DNA from: Gemmatimonadales bacterium UBA4718
GTDB lineage: Bacteria; Gemmatimonadota; Gemmatimonadetes; Gemmatimonadales; Gemmatimonadaceae
Direction of reading: 5' to 3'
DNA length: 5,308 nucleotides
NCBI GenBank assembly: GCA_002404375.1
Contig: DHJO01000161.1
Span: 712 to 6,019, forward strand
Notes under the pieces: generated by a model
What the model saw: only the letters and a program-made list of their open reading frames with translations
Told to the model about the DNA's origin: nothing
The model's database searches: none
Position numbers and translations under genes: made by a program
Shown here: piece by piece, positions 1-5,308 of the stretch
Position numbering within the stretch: position 1 is the stretch's first letter
How the letters are laid out: each line of letters opens with the position of its first letter

Positions 1-627
1 GCCTTCGTCGAAGCGTTCCAGGCGGGTGGCGATATCCATCGTCAAACTGCAGCGCTGATCTTTGAAGTTCCGCTGGACGAAGTGACGAGCACAATGCGCA
101 GTCGAGCCAAGACGATCAATTTCGCCACGATTTACGGTCAGGGAGCACACGCTCTCTCCCGCCAGCTTGGTATCGAACACGCTGAGGCCAAGGAATTCAT
201 CACGCGCTACTTCGAGCGCTTTCAGGGAGTGCGCAACTATCTCGACTCGATGGTGGCATTCGCCCGCGAGCACGGATACGTGCAGACGATATTTGGCCGG
301 CGGCGATACATCCCTGAATTACGCGAGCGGAATTTCAATATCCGCGCGTTTGGCGAAAGAGTAGCTGCCAACTCCCCGATTCAGGGATCGGCTGCCGATC
401 TGATCAAAATCGCGATGATCAGGATCGATGATGCGCTAAAAACCCGGCAGCTGCAGAGCAAAATGCTGCTTCAAGTCCATGACGAGCTGGTCTTCGAGGT
501 AATTCCGAACGAGCTCGATCAGGTGCAGGAGCTGGCGAAGTACGAGATGGAGCACGCAGCGGAGCTGTCAGTACCTTTGGTTGTCGATCTCGGAGTCGGG
601 AAGAATTGGCTGGAAACAAAACTCTAG
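1..627 (+). CDS. polA: DNA polymerase I, C-terminal fragment (5' end lies outside the window)
   Basis: The reading frame is open from the first base and gives 208 residues ending at a TAG stop. This is the C-terminal end of a family A DNA polymerase, which fills gaps and removes primers in replication and repair. The fragment opens just after where motif A should lie, with the conserved GGDIHRQTA stretch (residues 9-17). Motif B (O helix) follows: R33, K37, F41 and Y45 in RSRAKTINFATIYG match the dNTP-binding Arg, Lys, Phe and Tyr of E. coli Pol I (R754, K758, F762, Y766). Motif C is VHDE with H160, D161 and E162, the catalytic palm acid pair. The FGRRRY and NSPIQGSAADLIK blocks are also typical, and the end (GVGKNWLETKL) is the usual Pol I terminus. 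An Ala replaces the usual Gly right after the O-helix Phe. The 5' nuclease and any 3'-5' exonuclease domain are off the left edge, so proofreading status cannot be judged. The gene converges with the acyltransferase gene after 4 bp. Confidence 0.97.
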   Translation, partial: AFVEAFQAGGDIHRQTAALIFEVPLDEVTSTMRSRAKTINFATIYGQGAHALSRQLGIEHAEAKEFITRYFERFQGVRNYLDSMVAFAREHGYVQTIFGRRRYIPELRERNFNIRAFGERVAANSPIQGSAADLIKIAMIRIDDALKTRQLQSKMLLQVHDELVFEVIPNELDQVQELAKYEMEHAAELSVPLVVDLGVGKNWLETKL

Positions 628-631
628 CGCC

Positions 632-1606
632 TCAATAACGCCGCGGATGCGGTTGAAATGCTGCCCAGTACGCCCCGCTCAGCAACCCGGCCAGGTACAA
701 ACAGTCGAAAAAGAAGGAATGAACGATCATGCCTACGATTGTGAGGTGTATGATGTAGGTAAGAAGCACCAGGCCGACCCCGAACATGATCGTGAACATC
801 GCCGGCTCATCCGCGTCCGTGCTGCGCTTGACGGCAATGCTTCTCGCTATCCTCACCGGTAACTCGTGGGTGAGACGCCCCCACCATGCTGCGAGGGCGA
901 TGGCTCTTTCGCGCAGGGTATTGCTGTTCTCCTTTGCTTGACTGAATTCTCTTCGCGGTAATGCGGCATCCTCGGAGACGGCTCGTAACCGATCGGCTAT
1001 TTCCTGGGTAAGGATTGTGTGATCGCTGCCTCGCCAGGAATCCATCTCGATTGCCGTTCCTACGTGCGCGCCGACAGCGGTGCCCGGCGTACCCTTGTCT
1101 TCGAAGACGAGCCCAAGAGGAAGAATCACGAGACGCGTGATTCCACGGTCATTTCTTGCCTGTAGCGCGAGTCGCGCCAATCCGGTCTTCAATGGCTCGA
1201 GCCCAGCCTCGTTATGGCTCTTGCCTTCAGGAAAGATCAGCAGTGCTCCACTTCTTTCGAGGAGATTGAATATCTCCGCGAATGCTTGCGCATTGCGCGA
1301 TCTGTCGACAGGTAATCCGTTTTGCTTCCTGACCTCGTCACTCACTCGGCGAAGCGGCACGACATGCAACATTCTGAAGAGAATGGAAATGAACGGGTTG
1401 TCGGCGAGCGTTGCCTTCGCAGTCATGGCAATGCGACGAGGAACGAGCCACCCTACTATCAGAGAATCAACCAGCGCGTTTTGATGATTGACCGCGATGA
1501 GCAAAGGACCGGTCGCTGGAATCCTTTCTGCTCCTGTTATACGGATATCGCTGTAAAACCAGTGAAGTGCTATTCCAGTGATCCACCGCAATAAGCCGTA
1601 GATCAT
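632..1606 (-). CDS. PlsC-superfamily membrane acyltransferase (GPAT/lysophospholipid acyltransferase-like)
   Basis: This 324-residue protein of the LPLAT superfamily is expected to transfer an acyl chain to glycerol phosphate or a lysophospholipid at the inner membrane. Motif I is NHQNALVD (residues 40-47), with catalytic H41 and D47. The spacing is H-x5-D rather than the usual H-x4-D, which is what I recall for the yeast Sct1/Gpt2 type and related bacterial proteins. Motif III is FPEGKSH (125-131), followed by LEPLKTGLARLA, the usual substrate phosphate-binding region. LVILPLGLVFED (159-170) matches the motif IV region. The first 20 residues are hydrophobic. A tail after residue 270 holds two likely membrane helices (about 271-293 and 298-317), which short PlsC enzymes lack. 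The ATG start overlaps the TGA of the upstream transporter gene (ATGA) and no Shine-Dalgarno precedes it, so translation is probably coupled. The substrate cannot be told from sequence; a lysophospholipid, glycerol-3-phosphate or another acceptor are all possible. Confidence 0.9.
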   Translation of the reverse strand: MIYGLLRWITGIALHWFYSDIRITGAERIPATGPLLIAVNHQNALVDSLIVGWLVPRRIAMTAKATLADNPFISILFRMLHVVPLRRVSDEVRKQNGLPVDRSRNAQAFAEIFNLLERSGALLIFPEGKSHNEAGLEPLKTGLARLALQARNDRGITRLVILPLGLVFEDKGTPGTAVGAHVGTAIEMDSWRGSDHTILTQEIADRLRAVSEDAALPRREFSQAKENSNTLRERAIALAAWWGRLTHELPVRIARSIAVKRSTDADEPAMFTIMFGVGLVLLTYIIHLTIVGMIVHSFFFDCLYLAGLLSGAYWAAFQPHPRRY

Positions 1607-3063
1607 TTTGCGCGAGCCGGGCTCGTGAAATTATTGGGCACTCCGCGCAACATCAGGAGCGCCAGAATCATCCCGATTGCAACTGTTGCAACCCCGGCGC
1701 GATATGCGAACCCGGTTCCCATCGAAGGCTTGAGCCCATCGACGGCGAATGCCCACACGAATGGACCAACAACGGCCGCAGCTCTGGACGAAAGCACCAT
1801 CAAACTGAAAAAGCGCCCAGCCTCGACGTCAGGGACAAGGCTTAGCAGCAGAGGACGTTCCGCGGTCGCTACACCTCCGTAAATCAGCCCTATGCATGCG
1901 CCTACGATCCAGAAGGCGCTCCTAGTCGGTACCACGATCATTGCCACCAGCAGCACGACCCAACCCATGAGCACCCATGACAGGGTGCGCTTTGGCCCGA
2001 ACTGGTCTACCAAACGACCGATGCCATAACTTCCGATCACCGCCGGGATCGTAAGTATTACGAACAGGGTCGCCTCGGAACCGCCCTTGAATCCCATCGC
2101 AAAAATTGCATAGAGGGCCATGTTCGCGATGATTGTCCCCATCGCATCTTGGTACAGGAAAGACGTAAGGATGAATCTCAATGTTCCCGGATATTGTTTT
2201 GCCTCCTTCAAGGTATGGCGCACATCTCGGAATGCTTCACGCCACGGAATGCGCTTCTTCCCGTGTATCGCATTGTGGTCGTGGCAGAAGAAAAAAAGTG
2301 GCAGTGAGAACAGGAGGAAGAGAATCGCTGTCGGGACGAATGTGGAAACACGTCCACCGTGTGCTGTGAATGGGACTGCGGTTCGCAAGAAATGAATTGC
2401 GCGCTCGGGAATTGCTCCGAGTATCGGTAACGATCCGGTGAAGAAAGGGAATGTCAGCAAAACGCCGGTAATCGAGCCGGCGTAGCCGAACGCAGCGCCG
2501 AATCCTGAAAGCCGGCCTCTGTGATCGACGGGAACGAGCTCCGGCAACATTGCGTTGTAGAATGGCTGGGCGCCCTGATATGCGTAGTTGGCGATGGTGA
2601 AAGCCGCGAGTACCCCGAACAATGCGACCCCGGGCGGTATCAACGCGGGTGACGGGGCTAGCGCTGTTATTCCCTCGCCAACGAGAGGCAATCCGATCTG
2701 GCCGAGAATGGCAATGAGTATCGTGGACGCGCACGCAATGAGCGTGAATCCGACAACCCACGGTTTTCGCCTTTGTGTCGCGTCCGAAATCGCACCAAAA
2801 AGCGGGATCGAGACCACTACAAGCGCCGATGCTATCCCGTTCACCGTAGCATAGAGCGTATTGGAATGACCCAGATCTTTCACCAGCCACGCCGAGAAGT
2901 AGAGCGTAGCGATATTCATCGAAAAAACAGTGTTGGCAAAATCGTAAAGGGCCCAGCTCACCCGCTCGCGTACGGGAGCCAGGGGCGGATTCAGATCTCC
3001 GCTGCCCGTGATATCCGGGCCGCCCGCCGGAGAAACGCTCGCAACTATGGCTGTAGACTGCAT
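1603..3063 (-). CDS. MFS transporter, UMF1/Atg22-like family
   Basis: This 486-residue inner-membrane protein looks like a full-length 12-helix major facilitator. A polar N-terminal tail of about 32 residues precedes the family hallmark SWALYDFANTVFS (36-48). Further hallmarks are the loop 2-3 motif FGAISDATQRRKPW (89-102), FYNAMLPELVP followed by RGRLSGFGAAFGYAGS (168-197), and the late block GGVATAERPLLLSLVP with FFSLMVLSSRAAAVVGP (396-434). Together these are typical of UMF1, the bacterial relatives of yeast vacuolar Atg22. A long loop with a basic stretch (about 260-295) separates the two halves. Atg22 exports amino acids from the vacuole, but substrates of the bacterial members are largely unknown, so no substrate is assigned. 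The ATG at 3063 is supported by GGAG six bases upstream. This is the first gene of an apparent two-gene operon, and its TGA overlaps the acyltransferase start by 4 bp. A T7 run on the coding strand (2291-2297) encodes part of a Phe stretch; the frame is intact. Confidence 0.92.
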   Translation of the reverse strand: MQSTAIVASVSPAGGPDITGSGDLNPPLAPVRERVSWALYDFANTVFSMNIATLYFSAWLVKDLGHSNTLYATVNGIASALVVVSIPLFGAISDATQRRKPWVVGFTLIACASTILIAILGQIGLPLVGEGITALAPSPALIPPGVALFGVLAAFTIANYAYQGAQPFYNAMLPELVPVDHRGRLSGFGAAFGYAGSITGVLLTFPFFTGSLPILGAIPERAIHFLRTAVPFTAHGGRVSTFVPTAILFLLFSLPLFFFCHDHNAIHGKKRIPWREAFRDVRHTLKEAKQYPGTLRFILTSFLYQDAMGTIIANMALYAIFAMGFKGGSEATLFVILTIPAVIGSYGIGRLVDQFGPKRTLSWVLMGWVVLLVAMIVVPTRSAFWIVGACIGLIYGGVATAERPLLLSLVPDVEAGRFFSLMVLSSRAAAVVGPFVWAFAVDGLKPSMGTGFAYRAGVATVAIGMILALLMLRGVPNNFTSPARAK

Positions 3064-3069
3064 CGGTTG

Positions 3070-3073
3070 CTCC
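3070..3073 (-). promoter_or_regulatory. Ribosome binding site of the UMF1 transporter gene
   Basis: On the minus strand, GGAG sits six bases before the ATG at 3063. It supports that start over later in-frame Met codons, which lie inside the first membrane helix. Confidence 0.65.
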
Positions 3074-3097
3074 GCGCGTTAAAGTCGTACACGAGAA

Positions 3098-3125
3098 ACT
3101 CTACACTGCTGAACCCTTGACTCAA
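3098..3125 (-). promoter_or_regulatory. Possible sigma-70-type promoter for the transporter/acyltransferase operon
   Basis: Reading the minus strand, TTGAGT (3125-3120) and TAGAGT (3103-3098) are separated by 16 bp and lie about 35 bp before the transporter ATG. Each hexamer matches the consensus at four of six positions. The position is right but the match is weak, and promoter rules in the source organism are unknown. Confidence 0.3.
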
Positions 3126-3128
3126 ATA

Positions 3129-3157
3129 CGTATCGTGACGTAGCACGACCTACGCAC
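3129..3157 (+). promoter_or_regulatory. Overlapping dyad symmetries upstream of the lipoprotein gene
   Basis: TCGTG (3133-3137) and CACGA (3144-3148) form perfect arms around ACGTAG, and outer CGTA (3129-3132) pairs with TACG (3151-3154) across a 2-base bulge, giving nine pairs in all. An alternative pairing uses CGTAG (3139-3143) with CTACG (3150-3154), extended by GTG/CAC around one bulged A. The two folds exclude each other. The element lies 18-46 bases upstream of the GTG start, in the divergent spacer, so it could be an operator or a leader hairpin. There is no U-run, so it is not a terminator. Function is inferred only from position and symmetry. Confidence 0.35.
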
Positions 3158-3174
3158 TCTCGACGCTGGAAGAT

Positions 3175-4116
3175 GTGACACGCAGATTTAACTTTATGGC
3201 AGGTCGTCTGGTTGTTCCCGTCGGGATCTTCGTTCCGTTGCTTGTGGTACTCGCCTGCCGGGATAAGGCGGCAGACAGTGCCGATGCCAGCAGATCTCTC
3301 CCACCTGTCTTTTCTCTGGGCCCGACCAGTAATACCAACTGGAACGTGAACGCCGGCCCGGTAATGCTGTTGTCGGCTGGGAATGGCTCCGACAGCGTTT
3401 CGATAGTATTGCCAGAGGCAACCGACAGTACGATGGAATTAATCCAGGACGTTACACCACCAGTCTCCGGTCTCGTCTTCGAACTCTTCAACCGGGGTGG
3501 AAAAGTTGATTCCACCAGAGTATTGCCACAGAAAGGGAGAGCTGACACGACGCAAGACTGTAGCACTTGGCCTGTTGGCAGAACGCAATCCGCGCATCCG
3601 GACTGGCGTGTTGGATTTGTGCGCGGACATGTAAATGCAATTCCGCTCGATTCGATTGAGTCACTGCCCAGCGCGGATTCAGCAATGCTCGCTGCATCAC
3701 TGGCTCAAACCGCGGCGACCCTACCGGTGTCGTCGGACCCGACGTTTCGAAAGCTTCCATTCAGAGTGCGGTCAGCCTACACATTTCGATTGGATTCCGT
3801 CGACGTAGTAATTGCTGACATTGTTCGCACACTCAATGAGGAAGCCAATCCGCGGATTGAGCATCTCCTGCTCATAGGTGAGCGCCCAACCGGAACGAAT
3901 GGGAGGTACGCTGTCGGATACTTTAGCCGGATAGCCGGTGCGGAAGAAACGATGCAAGCGACAGACTTGCTCGCCGCGCTGCGAGTAGGAGTATCCAAGA
4001 GCCCGGCAATTGTTGTCAGCGTCGAGTCAGAAGCAGGTGTAAAACTTGGGCTGATCGAACGGACTGGACCTGGTCAATGGCGTTCTACCTGGAAGAGCGC
4101 CTACACCACCTGCTGA
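3175..4116 (+). CDS. Predicted lipoprotein of unknown function
   Basis: I do not recognise this 313-residue protein. The N terminus reads as a lipoprotein signal: basic residues (RR at 3-4, R11), a hydrophobic core (about 12-26) and a lipobox VLAC with Cys28 as the lipidation site. Residue +2 is Arg, not Asp, so an inner-membrane retention signal of the enterobacterial kind is absent. The mature part has a low-complexity Ala/Asp/Ser linker (about 31-42), then a Ser/Asp/Val-rich, apparently beta-rich region, then a mixed region (about 195-305) with hydrophobic strands such as VDVVIADIV and LLLIGE. It ends WRSTWKSAYTTC, so a Cys is the last residue. C129 is the only other Cys in the mature chain. 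The GTG at 3175 is uncertain: GGAAG is only two bases upstream, too close for a good Shine-Dalgarno. An ATG at 3196 would give 306 residues and keep the signal. It is flanked by opposite-strand genes on both sides, so it is probably monocistronic. Confidence 0.75.
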   Translation: MTRRFNFMAGRLVVPVGIFVPLLVVLACRDKAADSADASRSLPPVFSLGPTSNTNWNVNAGPVMLLSAGNGSDSVSIVLPEATDSTMELIQDVTPPVSGLVFELFNRGGKVDSTRVLPQKGRADTTQDCSTWPVGRTQSAHPDWRVGFVRGHVNAIPLDSIESLPSADSAMLAASLAQTAATLPVSSDPTFRKLPFRVRSAYTFRLDSVDVVIADIVRTLNEEANPRIEHLLLIGERPTGTNGRYAVGYFSRIAGAEETMQATDLLAALRVGVSKSPAIVVSVESEAGVKLGLIERTGPGQWRSTWKSAYTTC

Positions 4117-4137
4117 ACATCTCGCAGTCTTGATCTT

Positions 4138-4914
4138 TCAAAGACCCGTTGGTGCACTCAGAAAACTCCAGGGCAGATCGTATTTTTCGCTGAGATGCTG
4201 CACTAAGGCACAAACGCCAAGAGTTTCCGTCGCGTAGTGTCCCGCATAAATGATAACAAGATCGTGTTCTTCCGCATGGATTGATGTCCAGTGCGGTCCC
4301 TCTCCTACGATGAGTGTGTCTATTCCCATCGCGCTCGTCTCTCTCAGCGTATCGGCTGATGCTCCCGCACCCGTGCAGATTGCCCACTTCCGTGTTCGTC
4401 GGCCAGCCTGCACGAGCGACGTGTGGAGATCTCCGCCGTGCTTCTGCGCAAACCTACGAGCGGATGTGATGATCGCCGCAGTTTCGATATCGCTCTCTCC
4501 GCACAGCCCGATGAAAATGTCTTCAAAGCGAGCGAAGGGTGCACTTGGCTGGAGGCCGAGCTCCTTTGCGAGTAGCACGTTGTTGCCGAACTTTGGATGC
4601 CGATCGAGCGGAAGATGCGAAGCATAAACCGCGATGTCTGCATCGACGAGCATTCGTAGGCGCCTATAATGGGGACCAGTGATAGGCTCCAGTCCGCCCC
4701 AAAACATGCCGTGGTGGACAACGAGAAGGTTTGCACCACTGGTGATTGCACCCTGAATTGCCCGCGTGGAAAAGTCGACTGCCGCTGTGATCTTTCGGAT
4801 GGGTGACTGGTTATATACCTGAACCCCATTGATCGCGTTCGGATAATCCGGGGTGTTAGGGGTCTCAAGCAAGCCGTCCGTGTAGCGCGCGAGCTCCCCT
4901 AAAGATATCGTCAT
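4138..4914 (-). CDS. Nif3/YbgI-family dinuclear metal center protein
   Basis: This 258-residue protein is of typical length for the compact (YbgI-type) form of the Nif3 family, without the inserted middle domain of longer members. The metal ligands seen in E. coli YbgI are all present in order: the HHG pair H67-H68 in LLVVHHGMFWGG, D104 in ASHLPLDRHPKFGNN, and H226 with E230 in GHYATETLGV. The N terminus has DYPNAINGVQV (23-33), the usual family block, and the protein ends in APTGL, a common Nif3 terminus. These proteins form a toroidal hexamer. They are often annotated 'GTP cyclohydrolase 1 type 2', but the physiological reaction is not settled, so I assign only the metal-binding family. No Shine-Dalgarno is visible before the ATG at 4914, and no other in-frame start lies in the 35 bases upstream. 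It is downstream of parB on the same strand (103-bp gap) and converges with the lipoprotein gene (21-bp gap). Confidence 0.93.
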   Translation of the reverse strand: MTISLGELARYTDGLLETPNTPDYPNAINGVQVYNQSPIRKITAAVDFSTRAIQGAITSGANLLVVHHGMFWGGLEPITGPHYRRLRMLVDADIAVYASHLPLDRHPKFGNNVLLAKELGLQPSAPFARFEDIFIGLCGESDIETAAIITSARRFAQKHGGDLHTSLVQAGRRTRKWAICTGAGASADTLRETSAMGIDTLIVGEGPHWTSIHAEEHDLVIIYAGHYATETLGVCALVQHLSEKYDLPWSFLSAPTGL

Positions 4915-4954
4915 CGGGTGGCAGATTTGTGTGGAGAAACGCCATACTCAACTC

Positions 4955-4999
4955 GGCAATAATGAGCTAACCAATTGGGCTACAATGAGTTATAGCTCA
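4955..4999. repeat. Near-duplicate 15-mer plus 7-bp inverted repeat in the parB-nif3 spacer
   Basis: GGCAATAATGAGCTA (4955-4969) and GGCTACAATGAGTTA (4978-4992) match at 12 of 15 positions and start 23 bp apart, about two helical turns. In addition TGAGCTA (4963-4969) and TAGCTCA (4993-4999) are a perfect inverted pair. The cluster lies 41-86 bp upstream of the nif3-family start. Such spacing suits a dimeric DNA-binding protein, but no known operator is recognised, and short AT-rich repeats can arise by chance. Confidence 0.4.
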
Positions 5000-5016
5000 G
5001 GTTGACAACCTTGTTG
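5000..5016. repeat. Short palindromes just after the parB stop
   Basis: GGTTG-A-CAACC (5000-5010) is a perfect dyad with a 1-base centre, and CAAC-CTT-GTTG (5006-5016) overlaps it. They sit directly downstream of the parB TAA at 5018-5020. The loops are too small and there is no T-run on the minus strand, so a standard intrinsic terminator is not supported; a protein-binding site is possible. Confidence 0.25.
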
Positions 5017-5017
5017 A

Positions 5018-5308
5018 TTAGTCTGGTACGCGCATGACGTCGAGCAGCCGTTCAAGGTCGTCTGCCGAATAAAAATGAAGGGTAAGCGTGCCTCGGTTAT
5101 TCGGTCCGACAGTCAATGTTGCATCTGTCTGAAGGAACCGTCTAACCCTGTCTTGAATTTGTCGAATCTCAGGTGTTTGACGGTCAGCGGTTCTTGGTCG
5201 ACCCGCCTTCCCTCTTCTTGGCGCACCATCAACCTGCCGGAGCCGTTGTTCCAGTTCTCTCACTGTGAGTCCTTCTCTCACAATTTCGTTCGCCAAAGTC
5301 ACAATTCT
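5018..5308 (-). CDS. parB: Chromosome-partitioning protein ParB, C-terminal fragment
   Basis: The frame is open to the right edge and gives 96 residues ending at TAA. The GTG codon at 5302 is an internal Val, because the upstream codons (Arg-Ile) continue the typical ParB segment LANEIVREGLTVRELEQRL, which follows the helix-turn-helix core. A basic linker follows (APRRGKAGRPR). The C-terminal dimerisation domain runs from about QTPEIRQIQDRVRRFL, through LTVGPNNRGTLTLHFYSADDLERLLDVM, to the end. ParB loads on parS sites, spreads as a CTP-dependent clamp and works with ParA to segregate origins. The CTP-binding and parS-reading domains are outside the window, and parA, if adjacent, would also lie to the right. 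The family could include a plasmid KorB/ParB, but housekeeping neighbours argue for a chromosomal copy. I found no parS-like palindrome within the window. Confidence 0.92.
   Translation of the reverse strand, partial: RIVTLANEIVREGLTVRELEQRLRQVDGAPRRGKAGRPRTADRQTPEIRQIQDRVRRFLQTDATLTVGPNNRGTLTLHFYSADDLERLLDVMRVPD

Noticed and set aside
1080..1484. 134-codon plus-strand frame antisense to the acyltransferase gene
   Set aside because: No ribosome binding site or recognisable protein; composition is that of an antisense reading of a GC-rich gene.
2237..2890. 217-codon open frame on the minus strand inside the transporter gene
   Set aside because: It is an out-of-frame reading of the transporter coding sequence, rich in Arg, His and Cys with no membrane or domain pattern, while the overlapping frame is an unmistakable MFS protein.
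4117..4137. Possible bidirectional terminator between the lipoprotein and Nif3 genes
   Set aside because: The 21-bp gap contains no inverted repeat or T-run.
4344..4868. 174-codon open frame on the minus strand inside the Nif3-family gene
   Set aside because: It is the shadow of the Nif3 frame; no motif is seen, and the real frame carries all metal ligands.
4926..4942. Possible parS-like half site near GTGGAGAAAC
   Set aside because: Only part of one arm resembles parS and the second arm is missing, so there is no palindrome.
5002..5030. Perfect TTGACA -35 hexamer on the plus strand after parB
   Set aside because: No acceptable -10 follows at 16-18 bp, and the plus strand downstream is antisense to parB with no gene to drive.

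Overview
This is an ordinary-looking bacterial chromosomal window of moderate-to-high GC, densely packed with housekeeping-type genes. I see no mobile element, CRISPR array or RNA gene. The source cannot be fixed from sequence alone. The gene content, the style of the secreted lipoprotein and the moderate-high GC would fit an uncultivated soil lineage such as Gemmatimonadota, but that is a low-confidence guess.

Layout. Positions 1-627 (+) are the 3' end of polA (DNA polymerase I, palm/fingers part). It runs head-on, with only 4 bp between stop codons, into a minus-strand pair. That pair is a UMF1/Atg22-type MFS transporter (3063 to 1603) followed by a PlsC-superfamily acyltransferase (1606 to 632), and the two overlap by ATGA. 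A 111-bp divergent spacer with overlapping dyads separates the pair from a plus-strand gene (3175-4116) for a predicted lipoprotein that I do not recognise. This gene converges, after 21 bp, on a minus-strand Nif3/YbgI-family dinuclear-metal protein gene (4914 to 4138). A 103-bp spacer with a near-duplicated 15-mer and inverted repeats follows. The window ends in the C-terminal part of parB (minus strand, running off the right edge).

How the genes may work together. The one clear operon is the transporter plus acyltransferase. Their start/stop overlap and the lack of a Shine-Dalgarno before the acyltransferase suggest translational coupling, and the combination recalls the LplT-Aas idea (a lipid-moving MFS carrier plus an acyltransferase), although the transporter family here is different. 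parB and nif3 lie in the same direction and may be cotranscribed, with no evident shared function. polA and the lipoprotein gene are independent units.

Nothing in the window is convincingly a new defence, mobile or RNA system. The points most worth following up are the coupled transporter/acyltransferase pair, the orphan lipoprotein with its structured leader, and the repeats in the parB-nif3 spacer.
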